Below, one piece after another: positions 9,101-17,473 of a DNA stretch of 64,000 nucleotides. The notes below the pieces were generated by a model, which was not told the DNA's origin, did not search any database, and was given only the letters and a program-made list of their open reading frames with translations. The position numbers were made by a program, and so were the translations under genes. Numbering within the stretch: position 1 is the stretch's first letter; every line of letters begins with the position of its first letter. This DNA comes from Tritrichomonas foetus. Lineage: Eukaryota > Parabasalia > Tritrichomonadida > Tritrichomonadidae. The DNA is taken from positions 50,635-114,634 of the forward strand of contig MLAK01000649.1 of NCBI GenBank assembly GCA_001839685.1, in the 5' to 3' direction.

Positions 9101-10886
9101 TGATACAAGATGCTTAGCTTGCGCTTTATTAATGATGATATTTAAAGCAGATTACGATAATTCTGGAACTGTTGTGATTTCTTCAGTTGATATGATGGAT
9201 TCATTAACTGCAGTTTTACTTGCAGTTCCACTTAAAAGTATTCCTATTTATAAACTTCTTCTCCAAAGGTTTATTGAATTAACCAAAACATATAACAATA
9301 AAACATTTGAAAAACTCCTTAATGAACGAATGGAAGCTTCCTTAATTATTTCAAATGTTGTTGAAGATCAGAAAAAGTCAACTTTCCCACCTGAAATTCG
9401 TTGCCAACACATTATGAGAATTGCAGACCAATATAAAACATTTCCATCAATGCGATTAAAATGGCTTCTTGAAATTGTTAAAGTAGATACCGAATTAAAG
9501 AACTTTTCTTCAGCTTTCATTGCTCAACTTCATGTTTGCGCATTAATTGAAACAGTTGTTGAACAATTACAAAAAGATAAAAATTCAGAGAAAGTTGACA
9601 AGTCATCTCAAAAATCCCAATCAAATTCTGAAAAAGCTGAAAAAGACGAAAATACTGGATTTTATTTGACAACAACCCAACCAATGAGAAATTCAACTAA
9701 AGCAAACATTTTCAATACTAAACAAGATTTTTCATTTATGCCTGGAGTCCTTGGTGAAGCCCAACTTGATGTAGCAAAACTTGCTAAAGATGCTGAAACA
9801 TTATTGTCAGATTTCACCACAAATTTGCTTCTCGACAACCTTGATCGTGCAATCGAACTTGGAAAAAGCGCACAACTTCATTATTCATTAAGACCACTTC
9901 ATTCTCTTCAATTGCGAATATATCAAAATATGCGAGATTATGCAAAAATTGCAAAAGTACTTGAAAAGCTATCAGATTCTATTGCTAATGTTCAAGCTAA
10001 AACAAATTGTACCTACGATACACCTTTATCTTTCTTTCTTGTGGAATATCGATCAGAAAATAATACAAAAACACCAAATCGACAAGTTTTTTGTGTAGAA
10101 TTCAATCAAATCAACCACTTTTTAAACGCAATCAACTCAATGAATCGATTTGATGGTTTGAAAGCAGAATATTGTACAAACCACTCTGAGAAATGTTCTG
10201 AAAAAGGGGTTTGCATTGTAAGACTGCATCCTGTAATGCAAAGCAAAACCGCCAATCATAAAAGTTTCATTCATAAAAATGAATTTGATCATTGCTTCAA
10301 TAGCTTTGTTGCTTACAGCGCTATAAACAATGACACTAAAGAAGTTCATGTTGTTGAATGTACAACAAAGGATTATTTGCCACATTATCGATGGGCAGCT
10401 GATGTTTCAAAATTATCCATAAAAAGTGAAACAATTTTTGATCATGTTGAACAACAGATTGATATTGCAGCCAAATTACTTGAAAAGGTTGCATCTGAAT
10501 TCGAAGTATGGTATCCAATGAAGCCTGGAAAGCATCCTGAAGATAAATATGTAATCAAGGATATTCATAGGATTTCAGCTGTTGTAAGACACGTTTTGAA
10601 AGGAAATGATGCTGTCGCAAACTTACTCGTCATTTTGAAGGAGAAAAAAGGAAAAGAAACCAAAAAATTAGCAAAATTACTACAAAAGAGACTTGCAAGG
10701 CTCTTAAATATTTATAGGAGAGCTGTAAATGAACTTGAAGAGAAGCAGCCAAATGATCAGCTTCTGAATTTGTGTGAAGTGATGGCAGAAGAATTTGCTC
10801 AACAATTTAACCTCGAACCAATCGAAAAAATCGATTTTGTAGATAATTATGATCCAATGGATGATGGGATTGACTTTAAAGAGTGA
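6114..10886 (+). CDS. DOCK-family guanine nucleotide exchange factor-like protein
   Basis: About 1590 residues. The open frame extends to a GTG at 6096, but 6114 is the first ATG and follows an initiator motif, so I start there. A C2-like (DHR-1) domain is likely at about 300-450: the stretch HIAIHIYTIEKG..LFGLAALPFYQEGSP followed by NRGTYKLKIFE matches the DHR-1 pattern of a final strand, the LPL/LPF turn and a G-x-H/Y-x-L strand. A long helical middle follows. The last 400 residues resemble a divergent DHR-2, including helices such as DNLDRAIELGKSAQLHY. DOCK proteins activate Rac/Cdc42-type GTPases for actin remodelling at membranes, and trichomonads are amoeboid, so the role is plausible. 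The catalytic end is too divergent to confirm activity by eye. Confidence 0.6.
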   Translation: MNSSKSETFINSIKEELRISASPRPPSGFYHQTTPEQLNFYNKWPRPAFDQSKYVYSYTPIKNYAPIKPQHFQNDLTPSEENSNFSGKLEFERIKEIMNMKADADDVPKISTVFPFDLSGYPKIPSSFNTPSYGWITFSLGKCNLPSKFEKLSIVGFIQLFDNKYKNASSEQIKFRVVNGEAIFTQAIASTINFPLYAKDQSILCVISRISEHSNNNVPIALNLATVINENGKFVSSSEFSKDWALFTNDYETTIKKILSEDENIEKVEIEFHFNSNFSEKLEREFSYSWSQTPNSNFCVCPLPILSYMPTPIILAFDWSLNNVKFPQNATRVFLKMFISDEVENIQKPKALKLFNGFEQGKFVDAFSTSIADVSQKVQFIEQVSIYVDREFKQHAHIAIHIYTIEKGAKEPSLFGLAALPFYQEGSPVNRGTYKLKIFEVKKPPKDLKNCIEKPTTKKSFVQCTFNLPSAYFPPLAVKNVIDALMPEQALPPNFKELPQEVYQRQILPMFGKLLTIIAPNTATHLIHFIDVFEDERNQVIHIIKTWIYNVMNPSLFGHNFINDLCSAFTTVIDENSKNSEEIKKICRTLPLVFDLLIISLTTPEIKYDKKYIIELLNRIPELICEVSNKKIGQFKAKLDNEGMNSNRRSFKEQSSEHVFELGASQIGNIPEAVKLNSSYANLLSCLLPLFGFDSISKLIFNHIHLITIRKKKRLDRANLSYLQFSFLMPFSYSEQFIVGLTSYCKISETSKMSAFVPILSQIFLILHVSFNSNDGEAVEVACKFFANICLATENVPEEVSQKIAFIIFPLINTISANYEGMTLKNRPKLQQAFIPIVLYILRFASHSLIRKFFTELGTSFQVHFLKFLQTVVRVVVDSLNMSRPLIMPNLLSNHIMNDMKPIPNKAGMSGNSSKIDLGMFDIATKHILRFISANMDLLGPHVEIVVNLFSSLYNSYQPIDNVKIFYVTVLKLIRTFPIARSLIAWLLSLISFEQHDTRCLACALLMMIFKADYDNSGTVVISSVDMMDSLTAVLLAVPLKSIPIYKLLLQRFIELTKTYNNKTFEKLLNERMEASLIISNVVEDQKKSTFPPEIRCQHIMRIADQYKTFPSMRLKWLLEIVKVDTELKNFSSAFIAQLHVCALIETVVEQLQKDKNSEKVDKSSQKSQSNSEKAEKDENTGFYLTTTQPMRNSTKANIFNTKQDFSFMPGVLGEAQLDVAKLAKDAETLLSDFTTNLLLDNLDRAIELGKSAQLHYSLRPLHSLQLRIYQNMRDYAKIAKVLEKLSDSIANVQAKTNCTYDTPLSFFLVEYRSENNTKTPNRQVFCVEFNQINHFLNAINSMNRFDGLKAEYCTNHSEKCSEKGVCIVRLHPVMQSKTANHKSFIHKNEFDHCFNSFVAYSAINNDTKEVHVVECTTKDYLPHYRWAADVSKLSIKSETIFDHVEQQIDIAAKLLEKVASEFEVWYPMKPGKHPEDKYVIKDIHRISAVVRHVLKGNDAVANLLVILKEKKGKETKKLAKLLQKRLARLLNIYRRAVNELEEKQPNDQLLNLCEVMAEEFAQQFNLEPIEKIDFVDNYDPMDDGIDFKE

Positions 10887-11292
10887 GTTCCCTTTTTCAA
10901 TTTTCTTTTCTTTTTAATTGACGGTGATTTTTATTTTAATCGGACATTTTTATGCTTATTAAAATGTTAGTCATGAATGAATTTTTTATCTCCTAATTAT
11001 CTTTTTTTTTTTTTTAATGTGACTAAAACCATTAACATAATGTCTATAAAATTATCAGTAAAGTACTAGTTCAAAAAATAAGAAGTATTATGAAAGTTAA
11101 AATAAAAATTAAAAAATAAAAATCGATCATTTGATAATGAATGGAAAGTTATTGAATATTGAAAACATGTTCGTTTTCACCAGTACTTTTTAGATACTAT
11201 CTAAGATACATTGACAGATAAAATAAATCAAAACATACAAACAGTTTATTAATAAATAAAAACAAAATAAAAATAATTCTATTCTATAAAAT
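10887..11292. other. Convergent intergenic spacer
   Basis: AT-rich DNA between the 3' ends of the DOCK-like and coiled-coil genes. It contains a 15-base T run near 11005. No gene or regulatory site was recognised. Confidence 0.6.
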
Positions 11293-14200
11293 CTAGTCAC
11301 TTAATATTTTTTGAAGTATTTCAGAATAATTTCTGAGTACTTCCAATTTTTCTTCATCTTCAATCACTTCTTTTTGCTTCAATTTCAAAACTTTAGCGAG
11401 CCGATTTCGTTCGAAACCATAAGCGATGCTGTTTCCTTGAATATGACGAAATTGGATTTTAGGATCATTCATAATTTTCTTCCATTTCTTTTCACGTCTT
11501 TCTAAATTCATTAATTGAGCTTTACGCTCTAAATATTCATCGTTTTTCATATTTTTCAGTTCATTCAAGAACGCCCTTTTAGTATTCAAATTATTTTCTG
11601 CTTTTGCTACTTTTTCTTTAAGAATTAAAACTTTTTGCTTATGCTCATCAACTTCTTTTTCAATTAATCGAATTTCAGGCTTATCTGAAGCAATTACTTT
11701 ACGTTGCTGTGCTTCAAGTACAGGCCTCATTGAAACAGCTTCTTTAATTCTTCTTTGAAGGTCTTCACTCTTTAAATTCACATCAAAATTTTGGGATCTT
11801 TCAATTTTCAATTGTTTTCTTAATTTTCGATTCTCTTCCTCCAGTTGGTGAATAGAATCTTCATCGAAGTCTAAATCGATATTTTGTTCTTGTAATTTTC
11901 TTAATTTCTCCGTAATTTTCAGTGATTTTTCATTGAGTTTTTGTTGAATTTTATTTTCTAAATTAATTTCAGATTCCAATATTTTCACTCTTTCTGTTGA
12001 ATCTTCAGATCCAATTGTAAGTGGAATTAATTCAGCTGTTAAATCAGTTTGTACTGATTTACAGTTTGAATATTTGGGAAATATTGGATCAGGATGTAAA
12101 GAAATATTATTCATATCTTGAGAAAGGTGCCATTTTTTATATGGTGTGATTTGATTAATAATATTTTGTTTAATAGCTTCAAGTTGACTTTTTCGCTCTT
12201 CAAGGTAACCTTGAAGTTGTTGAAGTTGTTCTTCATCGATAATATCAAAGTTTTCAGCTCGAGCAATTGGCATCAAGTCACTCATGTGTCTATAATTGTT
12301 TTCTTGGTTGAACAGTGGCTCACGGAGCATTGGATCTCGGTAATTTCGGCGTGAACTGCGGCGAGGATCCAAATTTGTACGAGGTGACTGAGGAGCAAAA
12401 CTCATACTTGAATCAGGCTCATACATTTTTTGATTTTTGGCATAATCGCTGTAGTTTGGCGAGTTTGTAAGAATTTTCATACCACTTTCGAGAAAAGTGC
12501 TGGAATTCTGATTTGAATCAGCACTCTCATTAGATTCTAGAATGGGTCCATTTGGTGTCTCTTCATTTGGATTTGCATTTTTTGCTTTGAGATCATTTTG
12601 AATCTGAGACATGTTATGTTCAATATTTTCTATTTTCCCTGTCATTTCATCATTCGTATCAGTGTTTTCATGTATTTGATTTGGTTTACTTTCAGATATT
12701 CCTTGTTCAAGGTGCTCTTCTTTTAGCTCACTTTCTTCGTTATTGCATTGTTCAGGATGCATTTCCTGTTTATCTAGACTTTGTGCTTGGTTTTCAGCAG
12801 GTTCTTGATTTTGACCAAGTGATACATTTTGATTGTTTTCATTTTCAACTTCAATTTCTAATTTCTCAATAATAGAAATGCATTCAATACTTAATTTATT
12901 TTCATTTCCTGAGATTATCTTTTCTGAATAATTTGTTTGAAATTCTTTTGTTTCTGTTTCAATTGCGAAGGAGTCAATTTGGATTTGGGAAAAATTTTGA
13001 ATTTCCAATTTGCGTGAGTTTGAAAATGATTCATCATAATCACTGTGTTGTTGGTAAACCAAAAGATTATCATTAAGTCTGAGTTGAGATTTTTTGTGGG
13101 TAGGCGGTGTAGAAAGAATCAAATCTTGAGAAATTGCTTTTGTTATTTGAAAATTATAATCTTTTTCGGGATTTTTTACCGTAATATCATGCAAATTTCC
13201 AATAGATAAAGGAACATGATGTGCTCGAATTTCAGGCTCGATAAAAAGAAATCCTTTTTCTTCTTTAAAACTGCTACTCATGGAAAGTTCAGGGAAATTT
13301 TCATCATCTTTAGATTTATTTACCGATTTTTCATTGTCAGTTTTTTCTTGTGGTTTTTCTGTGATTCTCGATTCACCTTTTTCACTATCAGATAAATTAC
13401 AATTAGTTTCCCGTTGAGTGTCGTCATTTGCTGATATATTTTGCGAGTTTGATTTTACTTTTCTGGTTCGAGGATTAATGATATTTTGACTAAAATCTTG
13501 TTTGTTGTCACTCTTTGGCGGCTTTACTTCGATTTTTGAAGTTTCATTTATTTGATCGAATAAAAGTATTTCTTCTTGATGAATTTTTACTTCTTCTTTC
13601 AAAACTTCTTCTTGTTTAAATTCTTCTTTTTGTATAACTTCTTCTTTTTGTATAATTTCTTCTTCTTCTTTCACAATTTCTTCTTGTTTAACTTCTTCTT
13701 CTTGCTTATCTTCTTCTTTTTGTATAATTTCTTCTTCTTCTTTCACAATTTCTTCTTCTTGTTTAACTTCTTCTTCTTCTTTCAAAACTTCTTCTTCTTT
13801 CAAAACTTCTTCTTCTTTCACATTTTCTTCTTCTTGTTTATCTTCTTCTTCTTGTTTAACTTCTTCTTCTTTCAAAACTTCTTCTTCTTCTTTCACAATT
13901 TCTTCTTCTTGTTTAACTTCTTCTTGTTTAACTTCTTCTTGTTTAACTTCTTCTTCTTTTACAATTTCTTCTTGTTGTTTATCTTCTTCTTCTTCTTTCA
14001 AAACTTCTTCTTCTTTCACAATTTCTTCTTGTTGTTTATCTTCTTCTTCTTGTTTAACTTCTTCTTGTTGTTTATCTTCTTCTTCTTGTTTAACTTCTTC
14101 TTCTTGTATAGCTTCTTCTTCTTTTTGTATAGCTTCTTCTTCTTTAACAATTTCTTCTTCTTGTTTAACTTCTTCTTCTTCTTTCAAAACTTCTTCTTCT

Positions 14201-15852
14201 TCTTTCGCTTTGATTTGCTGTTTTGTTTCGACTTCTGACTTAATTGATGTTTGAAAATGTTTCTCGTTTTTGTGTTCTCGATTTTTTAGTGGTTGATGAT
14301 TATCTTCTTCTTTTGATTGAGTTGCGTTTGTTTCTATCTCATTTTTACTTTTCATAATTTCATTTGTGTGAACTTGACTCACATCAACTTTTTGATTTTT
14401 GTTTGCTTCACTTTTGAATTCTTCTTCATTATCTATTTTATTTCTTGGTGTGAAATCAAATTCCGAACTGTCGCTGTTGAAGCTTCTTTTTCTTTTTTGT
14501 GGAATGTCAAGTTTAAAAGAAATCTTTGTAGCTGTTGATTCAGAGGCACTAGTCATATATTCATTGTCAGAATGATATTGATAAGAGTCAGAATAATTAT
14601 ATTCTAATGCACTTGTATTCACAGAATTTTCGTAATATGTAGCTGTATTATTATCAGTATCACTGATAATTGCAGGTGAAATGTAATTATCTTCTTCTTC
14701 TGTATTTGAAACTTTTTCACTATCATCAACAGTATCATGAGATTGATTTTCATTTTCTTTATCGTGTTCATTTTTAGTTTCATTGTCATTTTTATAATTG
14801 AAATCTGAATTACTTTCTTTATCATCTTCTAAAGAATTTTCTGAGTCAATTTCATTTTTGGTTTCCTCTTCATTTTCTGAGACGTTTTGATAAAACATTC
14901 CAAAAAGTGCTAATCTGCTTTCTTCATCTGCTTCATCAAAAAGTTTTTTTATTTTTTCACTAGCTTCCATTGTTGCTAAAACATTTTCTGAAGAAGAAGA
15001 TTTTTGATTAATCAATTGATTTTGGATTTTTGAAGGTGATAAGGAAAAAGAAATAGAGTAATCTTCCAAAGGTAATATATTAAATTGACTATCTTTCCTA
15101 CTCTGAATAAAAAATTCTTTTGCTCTAATATTAAAATTGTCAATATTCCCATTTTGGGATTCACCAAAAATTTTGTTGAAATCAAAATTTAATGCATCAT
15201 TAATGTTTACATCAGAATTATTAATGTCTGATGTTTTGTATAAAGTTGATTGAAGAATATTTTGTATTTCTTCAAATTCATTTTTCATTTCTTCAATTCC
15301 AACAATTTTTTCATAATTATCATCAAAATATTTGTAAATCATTTCTAATTGCTGTATCAGTTCACTATTCGACCAATAAACCAAAAAGATTTTTTGTTGA
15401 ACATTCAAAAGAGAATTTTCAACTTGGGAATCATCACAACACGATACAAGGTCGCGTGTGTCAGAAATTAGCTTTTTCATTTTTCTTTTTCTTTCGGAAA
15501 TGGATTGGATAATATTATCGAGAAAATCATATTCCTCAATCCGTGAAACTTTTTCTTTAATCGAGTCTCTTTTCGTTTTCATCTTTAGTGCCTGTTTTTT
15601 GGCGATTTTAATTAATTGCGAATTATTCCGAATGCTTTCTTGCAGCGATAAAATTTCCTGATCTAGCTTTATTGCTTGAAGTCCAAGAATTTGGTTTTGT
15701 TTTGTTGCGTCATTTAGCTTCAAATTTAATTCTTCATTTTTGTGTTGAATTTTTTTATTCTCAATTTGAACGTCGGAAATCATTTGATAAAGTTCTTCGT
15801 CATTAATATTTATGTCCTCCGTTGATGGATCGATTACGGAGGAGGAAAGCAT
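11293..15852 (-). CDS. Giant coiled-coil protein with glutamate-rich repeat block
   Basis: 1519 residues from ATG 15852-15850. The N-terminal 180 residues and the C-terminal 330 residues are heptad-rich (Lys/Glu/Leu, few prolines) and predict long coiled coils. The middle is acidic, Ser/Asn-rich and probably disordered. Residues about 547-757 are an extreme Glu repeat built from short units such as KQEEE, VKEEE, LKEEE and IQKEEE. No enzymatic domain or signal peptide is visible. This suggests a structural cytoskeletal or basal-body scaffold, a family common in trichomonads, but the exact role is unknown. It is divergent from the LisH gene at 16165, and TCACTAG lies about 35 bases before its ATG. 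The repeat block probably varies in length between strains. Confidence 0.8.
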   Translation of the reverse strand: MLSSSVIDPSTEDININDEELYQMISDVQIENKKIQHKNEELNLKLNDATKQNQILGLQAIKLDQEILSLQESIRNNSQLIKIAKKQALKMKTKRDSIKEKVSRIEEYDFLDNIIQSISERKRKMKKLISDTRDLVSCCDDSQVENSLLNVQQKIFLVYWSNSELIQQLEMIYKYFDDNYEKIVGIEEMKNEFEEIQNILQSTLYKTSDINNSDVNINDALNFDFNKIFGESQNGNIDNFNIRAKEFFIQSRKDSQFNILPLEDYSISFSLSPSKIQNQLINQKSSSSENVLATMEASEKIKKLFDEADEESRLALFGMFYQNVSENEEETKNEIDSENSLEDDKESNSDFNYKNDNETKNEHDKENENQSHDTVDDSEKVSNTEEEDNYISPAIISDTDNNTATYYENSVNTSALEYNYSDSYQYHSDNEYMTSASESTATKISFKLDIPQKRKRSFNSDSSEFDFTPRNKIDNEEEFKSEANKNQKVDVSQVHTNEIMKSKNEIETNATQSKEEDNHQPLKNREHKNEKHFQTSIKSEVETKQQIKAKEEEEVLKEEEEVKQEEEIVKEEEAIQKEEEAIQEEEVKQEEEDKQQEEVKQEEEDKQQEEIVKEEEVLKEEEEDKQQEEIVKEEEVKQEEVKQEEVKQEEEIVKEEEEVLKEEEVKQEEEDKQEEENVKEEEVLKEEEVLKEEEEVKQEEEIVKEEEEIIQKEEDKQEEEVKQEEIVKEEEEIIQKEEVIQKEEFKQEEVLKEEVKIHQEEILLFDQINETSKIEVKPPKSDNKQDFSQNIINPRTRKVKSNSQNISANDDTQRETNCNLSDSEKGESRITEKPQEKTDNEKSVNKSKDDENFPELSMSSSFKEEKGFLFIEPEIRAHHVPLSIGNLHDITVKNPEKDYNFQITKAISQDLILSTPPTHKKSQLRLNDNLLVYQQHSDYDESFSNSRKLEIQNFSQIQIDSFAIETETKEFQTNYSEKIISGNENKLSIECISIIEKLEIEVENENNQNVSLGQNQEPAENQAQSLDKQEMHPEQCNNEESELKEEHLEQGISESKPNQIHENTDTNDEMTGKIENIEHNMSQIQNDLKAKNANPNEETPNGPILESNESADSNQNSSTFLESGMKILTNSPNYSDYAKNQKMYEPDSSMSFAPQSPRTNLDPRRSSRRNYRDPMLREPLFNQENNYRHMSDLMPIARAENFDIIDEEQLQQLQGYLEERKSQLEAIKQNIINQITPYKKWHLSQDMNNISLHPDPIFPKYSNCKSVQTDLTAELIPLTIGSEDSTERVKILESEINLENKIQQKLNEKSLKITEKLRKLQEQNIDLDFDEDSIHQLEEENRKLRKQLKIERSQNFDVNLKSEDLQRRIKEAVSMRPVLEAQQRKVIASDKPEIRLIEKEVDEHKQKVLILKEKVAKAENNLNTKRAFLNELKNMKNDEYLERKAQLMNLERREKKWKKIMNDPKIQFRHIQGNSIAYGFERNRLAKVLKLKQKEVIEDEEKLEVLRNYSEILQKILSD
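13580..14210 (-). repeat. Degenerate GAA/GAG-type minisatellite encoding Glu repeats
   Basis: On the plus strand this is a run of CTT/TTC-rich units (TTCTTCTTCTTGTTTAAC, TTCTTCTTTCAAAAC and similar) of about 12-18 bases. On the coding strand they specify runs of EEE separated by VKQ, VLK, IVK or DKQ. Every unit is a multiple of three, so the frame is kept. Confidence 0.85.
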
Positions 15853-16164
15853 GACAAAAATTTAAACGTTACAAATTTTTCTAGTGAACTTTTTCAATAG
15901 ACACTGAACTTTTTGGGAAAAAGCGATGCGAAATTCAAAGTTTTTATGAAAATTCAGAATTCATTGAAAAATGATAGGTGGGAAAATGTCATTTGTATGA
16001 TTAGTTTTTCTCTCAAATAAACAAATGTCATTTCCATTTCTTTTGAAAGATACCTCTAACAAAAAGAAATTATTACCGTATTTTTATTAGGTCAATTTTA
16101 ACCAGGTAGATAAACTATTCTGAAGAGGAGTGAATTCTAAAAATAGAAGCTTGATTTATCATTA
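15853..16164. other. Divergent promoter region
   Basis: 312 bases between the giant coiled-coil gene and the LisH gene. TCACTAG on the minus strand and TCATTA on the plus strand are candidate initiators. Nothing else was recognised. Confidence 0.5.
16159..16164 (+). promoter_or_regulatory. Candidate initiator (TCATTA) abutting the ATG
   Basis: It directly precedes the ATG at 16165, implying a leader of only a few bases. Confidence 0.45.
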
Positions 16165-16626
16165 ATGTCTGTTCGGGTGAAAATCCCACGAAATCCAAAA
16201 TCAAAAAATCAAATTTCTCAAGAGGAGCTAAGGAATAGAACAGAATCTGTTTTGAGAGAAAAAGGAATTCATAATAATTCACAAGCAATTATTTTAGAAT
16301 CAATCTCAAAAAATATTATAAATAGTAAAAATCCTTTATTTGAAACATTAAAAGCATCACCAAAAGTTAGAGATTTGGATGATGCCTGGGCTCAATCTTA
16401 CGAGTTTGTTTATGATTTTTTAAAAAAGCAGGGAATGAATTTAACTTTATCAGCAATGAATACAGAACTAGGAAAAACCAAACCAACACTTATTTATATT
16501 TTTGATACAGAAGATAGAGACATATTTTTTGATGATCTAATTGAAAATTACAAAAGTACAAAAGACAAGTCTTTCAAAAAGCATGTTAACGATTTCACAC
16601 TTCAGGAAAGTTTATATGATGAATGA
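16165..16626 (+). CDS. Small LisH-motif protein
   Basis: 153 residues. Residues 77-105 contain a LisH-type motif: FVYDFLKKQGMNLTLSAMNTE fits the consensus of two helices with a Leu/Gly turn (x-DYL-x(3)-G-x(3)-T-x(2)-x-F/M). LisH motifs mediate dimerisation and occur in centrosomal and basal-body proteins such as FOP/FOR20 and OFD1, and in ubiquitin-ligase adaptors. The basic N-terminus (KIPRNPKSKN) and acidic C-terminus look disordered. Its small size and position between two large coiled-coil genes fit a FOR20-like role, but that is inference. The ATG directly follows a TCATTA initiator. Confidence 0.6.
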   Translation: MSVRVKIPRNPKSKNQISQEELRNRTESVLREKGIHNNSQAIILESISKNIINSKNPLFETLKASPKVRDLDDAWAQSYEFVYDFLKKQGMNLTLSAMNTELGKTKPTLIYIFDTEDRDIFFDDLIENYKSTKDKSFKKHVNDFTLQESLYDE

Positions 16627-17473
16627 AATTGTTTGGAATCAATTTTATTGAATTTTATTATTATTTTACTAAAAAGGCGCCAGCTAAAAAAATGTTCAAA
16701 GCAAAAATAATTATTTCACCAAAAAAATCACGAAGTTTAAAGCAGATAATACTTTATGTTTATGGCACCATCAAAATCGCAGTATTACCAAAAAATATTA
16801 TGATATATCTATCTTTATTACGCCAAAGTCAGATAAAATAATTTTTGCAGATCAGAAACAATTATACTCATCATATGCACATTTCTGAACTTAAAAATTA
16901 TAACCCCTTTTCAACATTATTTTTTATTCATTTATATCTATTTTAAATATTTGTTTCTTCTACAAATCGCTTTCAAATAACAATGTATTTATAATTCTTA
17001 CTGCTGTCCCATAAATCAGCTTGATATAAATATATGATGTATTACTCTTCTATTATTTTGATCATAATCAAAATAATTATTATTTGTTATTTTTAGAATT
17101 ATATTCAAGATATGTGATTTTTTTCCCTCTGAATTTGATCAACAGAAAATTATGAGAAGTGTTATGTTTTTGTATCCAAAATATCGGATTTATTTCTCAA
17201 GTACATTGGAATTTAATTGAATTGTAAGAGTATTCAATTTGTTATTTATAAGAAATCACAATGTCACCTAAAAATTGATTAATGGTCAACCGATAATGCA
17301 TTTCTAATATCAATTCAAAAATTTCAATACAATGTTTTCTCACTTCTTTCTCGCTCTTTCTTCAATTTTATGGTATTTTTGAAAATAACAATTATTATCA
17401 TAAAAAGAGAATACTCAATCAAATGGAGTGAGAAATAATAAACTATAGAAAATTACACGTTATTATCAAACAC
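16627..17473. other. Intergenic spacer
   Basis: AT-rich DNA. A 72-codon frame at 16623-16841 overlaps the end of the LisH gene, is low in complexity and has no domain, so I do not call it. The last 100 bases are the presumed promoter of the next gene; TCAAACAC is 8 bases before its ATG. Confidence 0.55.

Noticed and set aside
13580..14210. Tandem units considered as a CRISPR-like array
   Set aside because: Units are coding, variable in length and lack unique spacers; this is eukaryotic DNA.
13576..14238. 220-codon plus-strand frame rich in Phe/Leu
   Set aside because: It is the complement of the Glu repeat block of the coiled-coil gene; the repeat forces an open frame on the other strand.
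16623..16841. 72-codon frame after the LisH gene
   Set aside because: It overlaps the previous stop region, has no recognisable fold and no initiator nearby.
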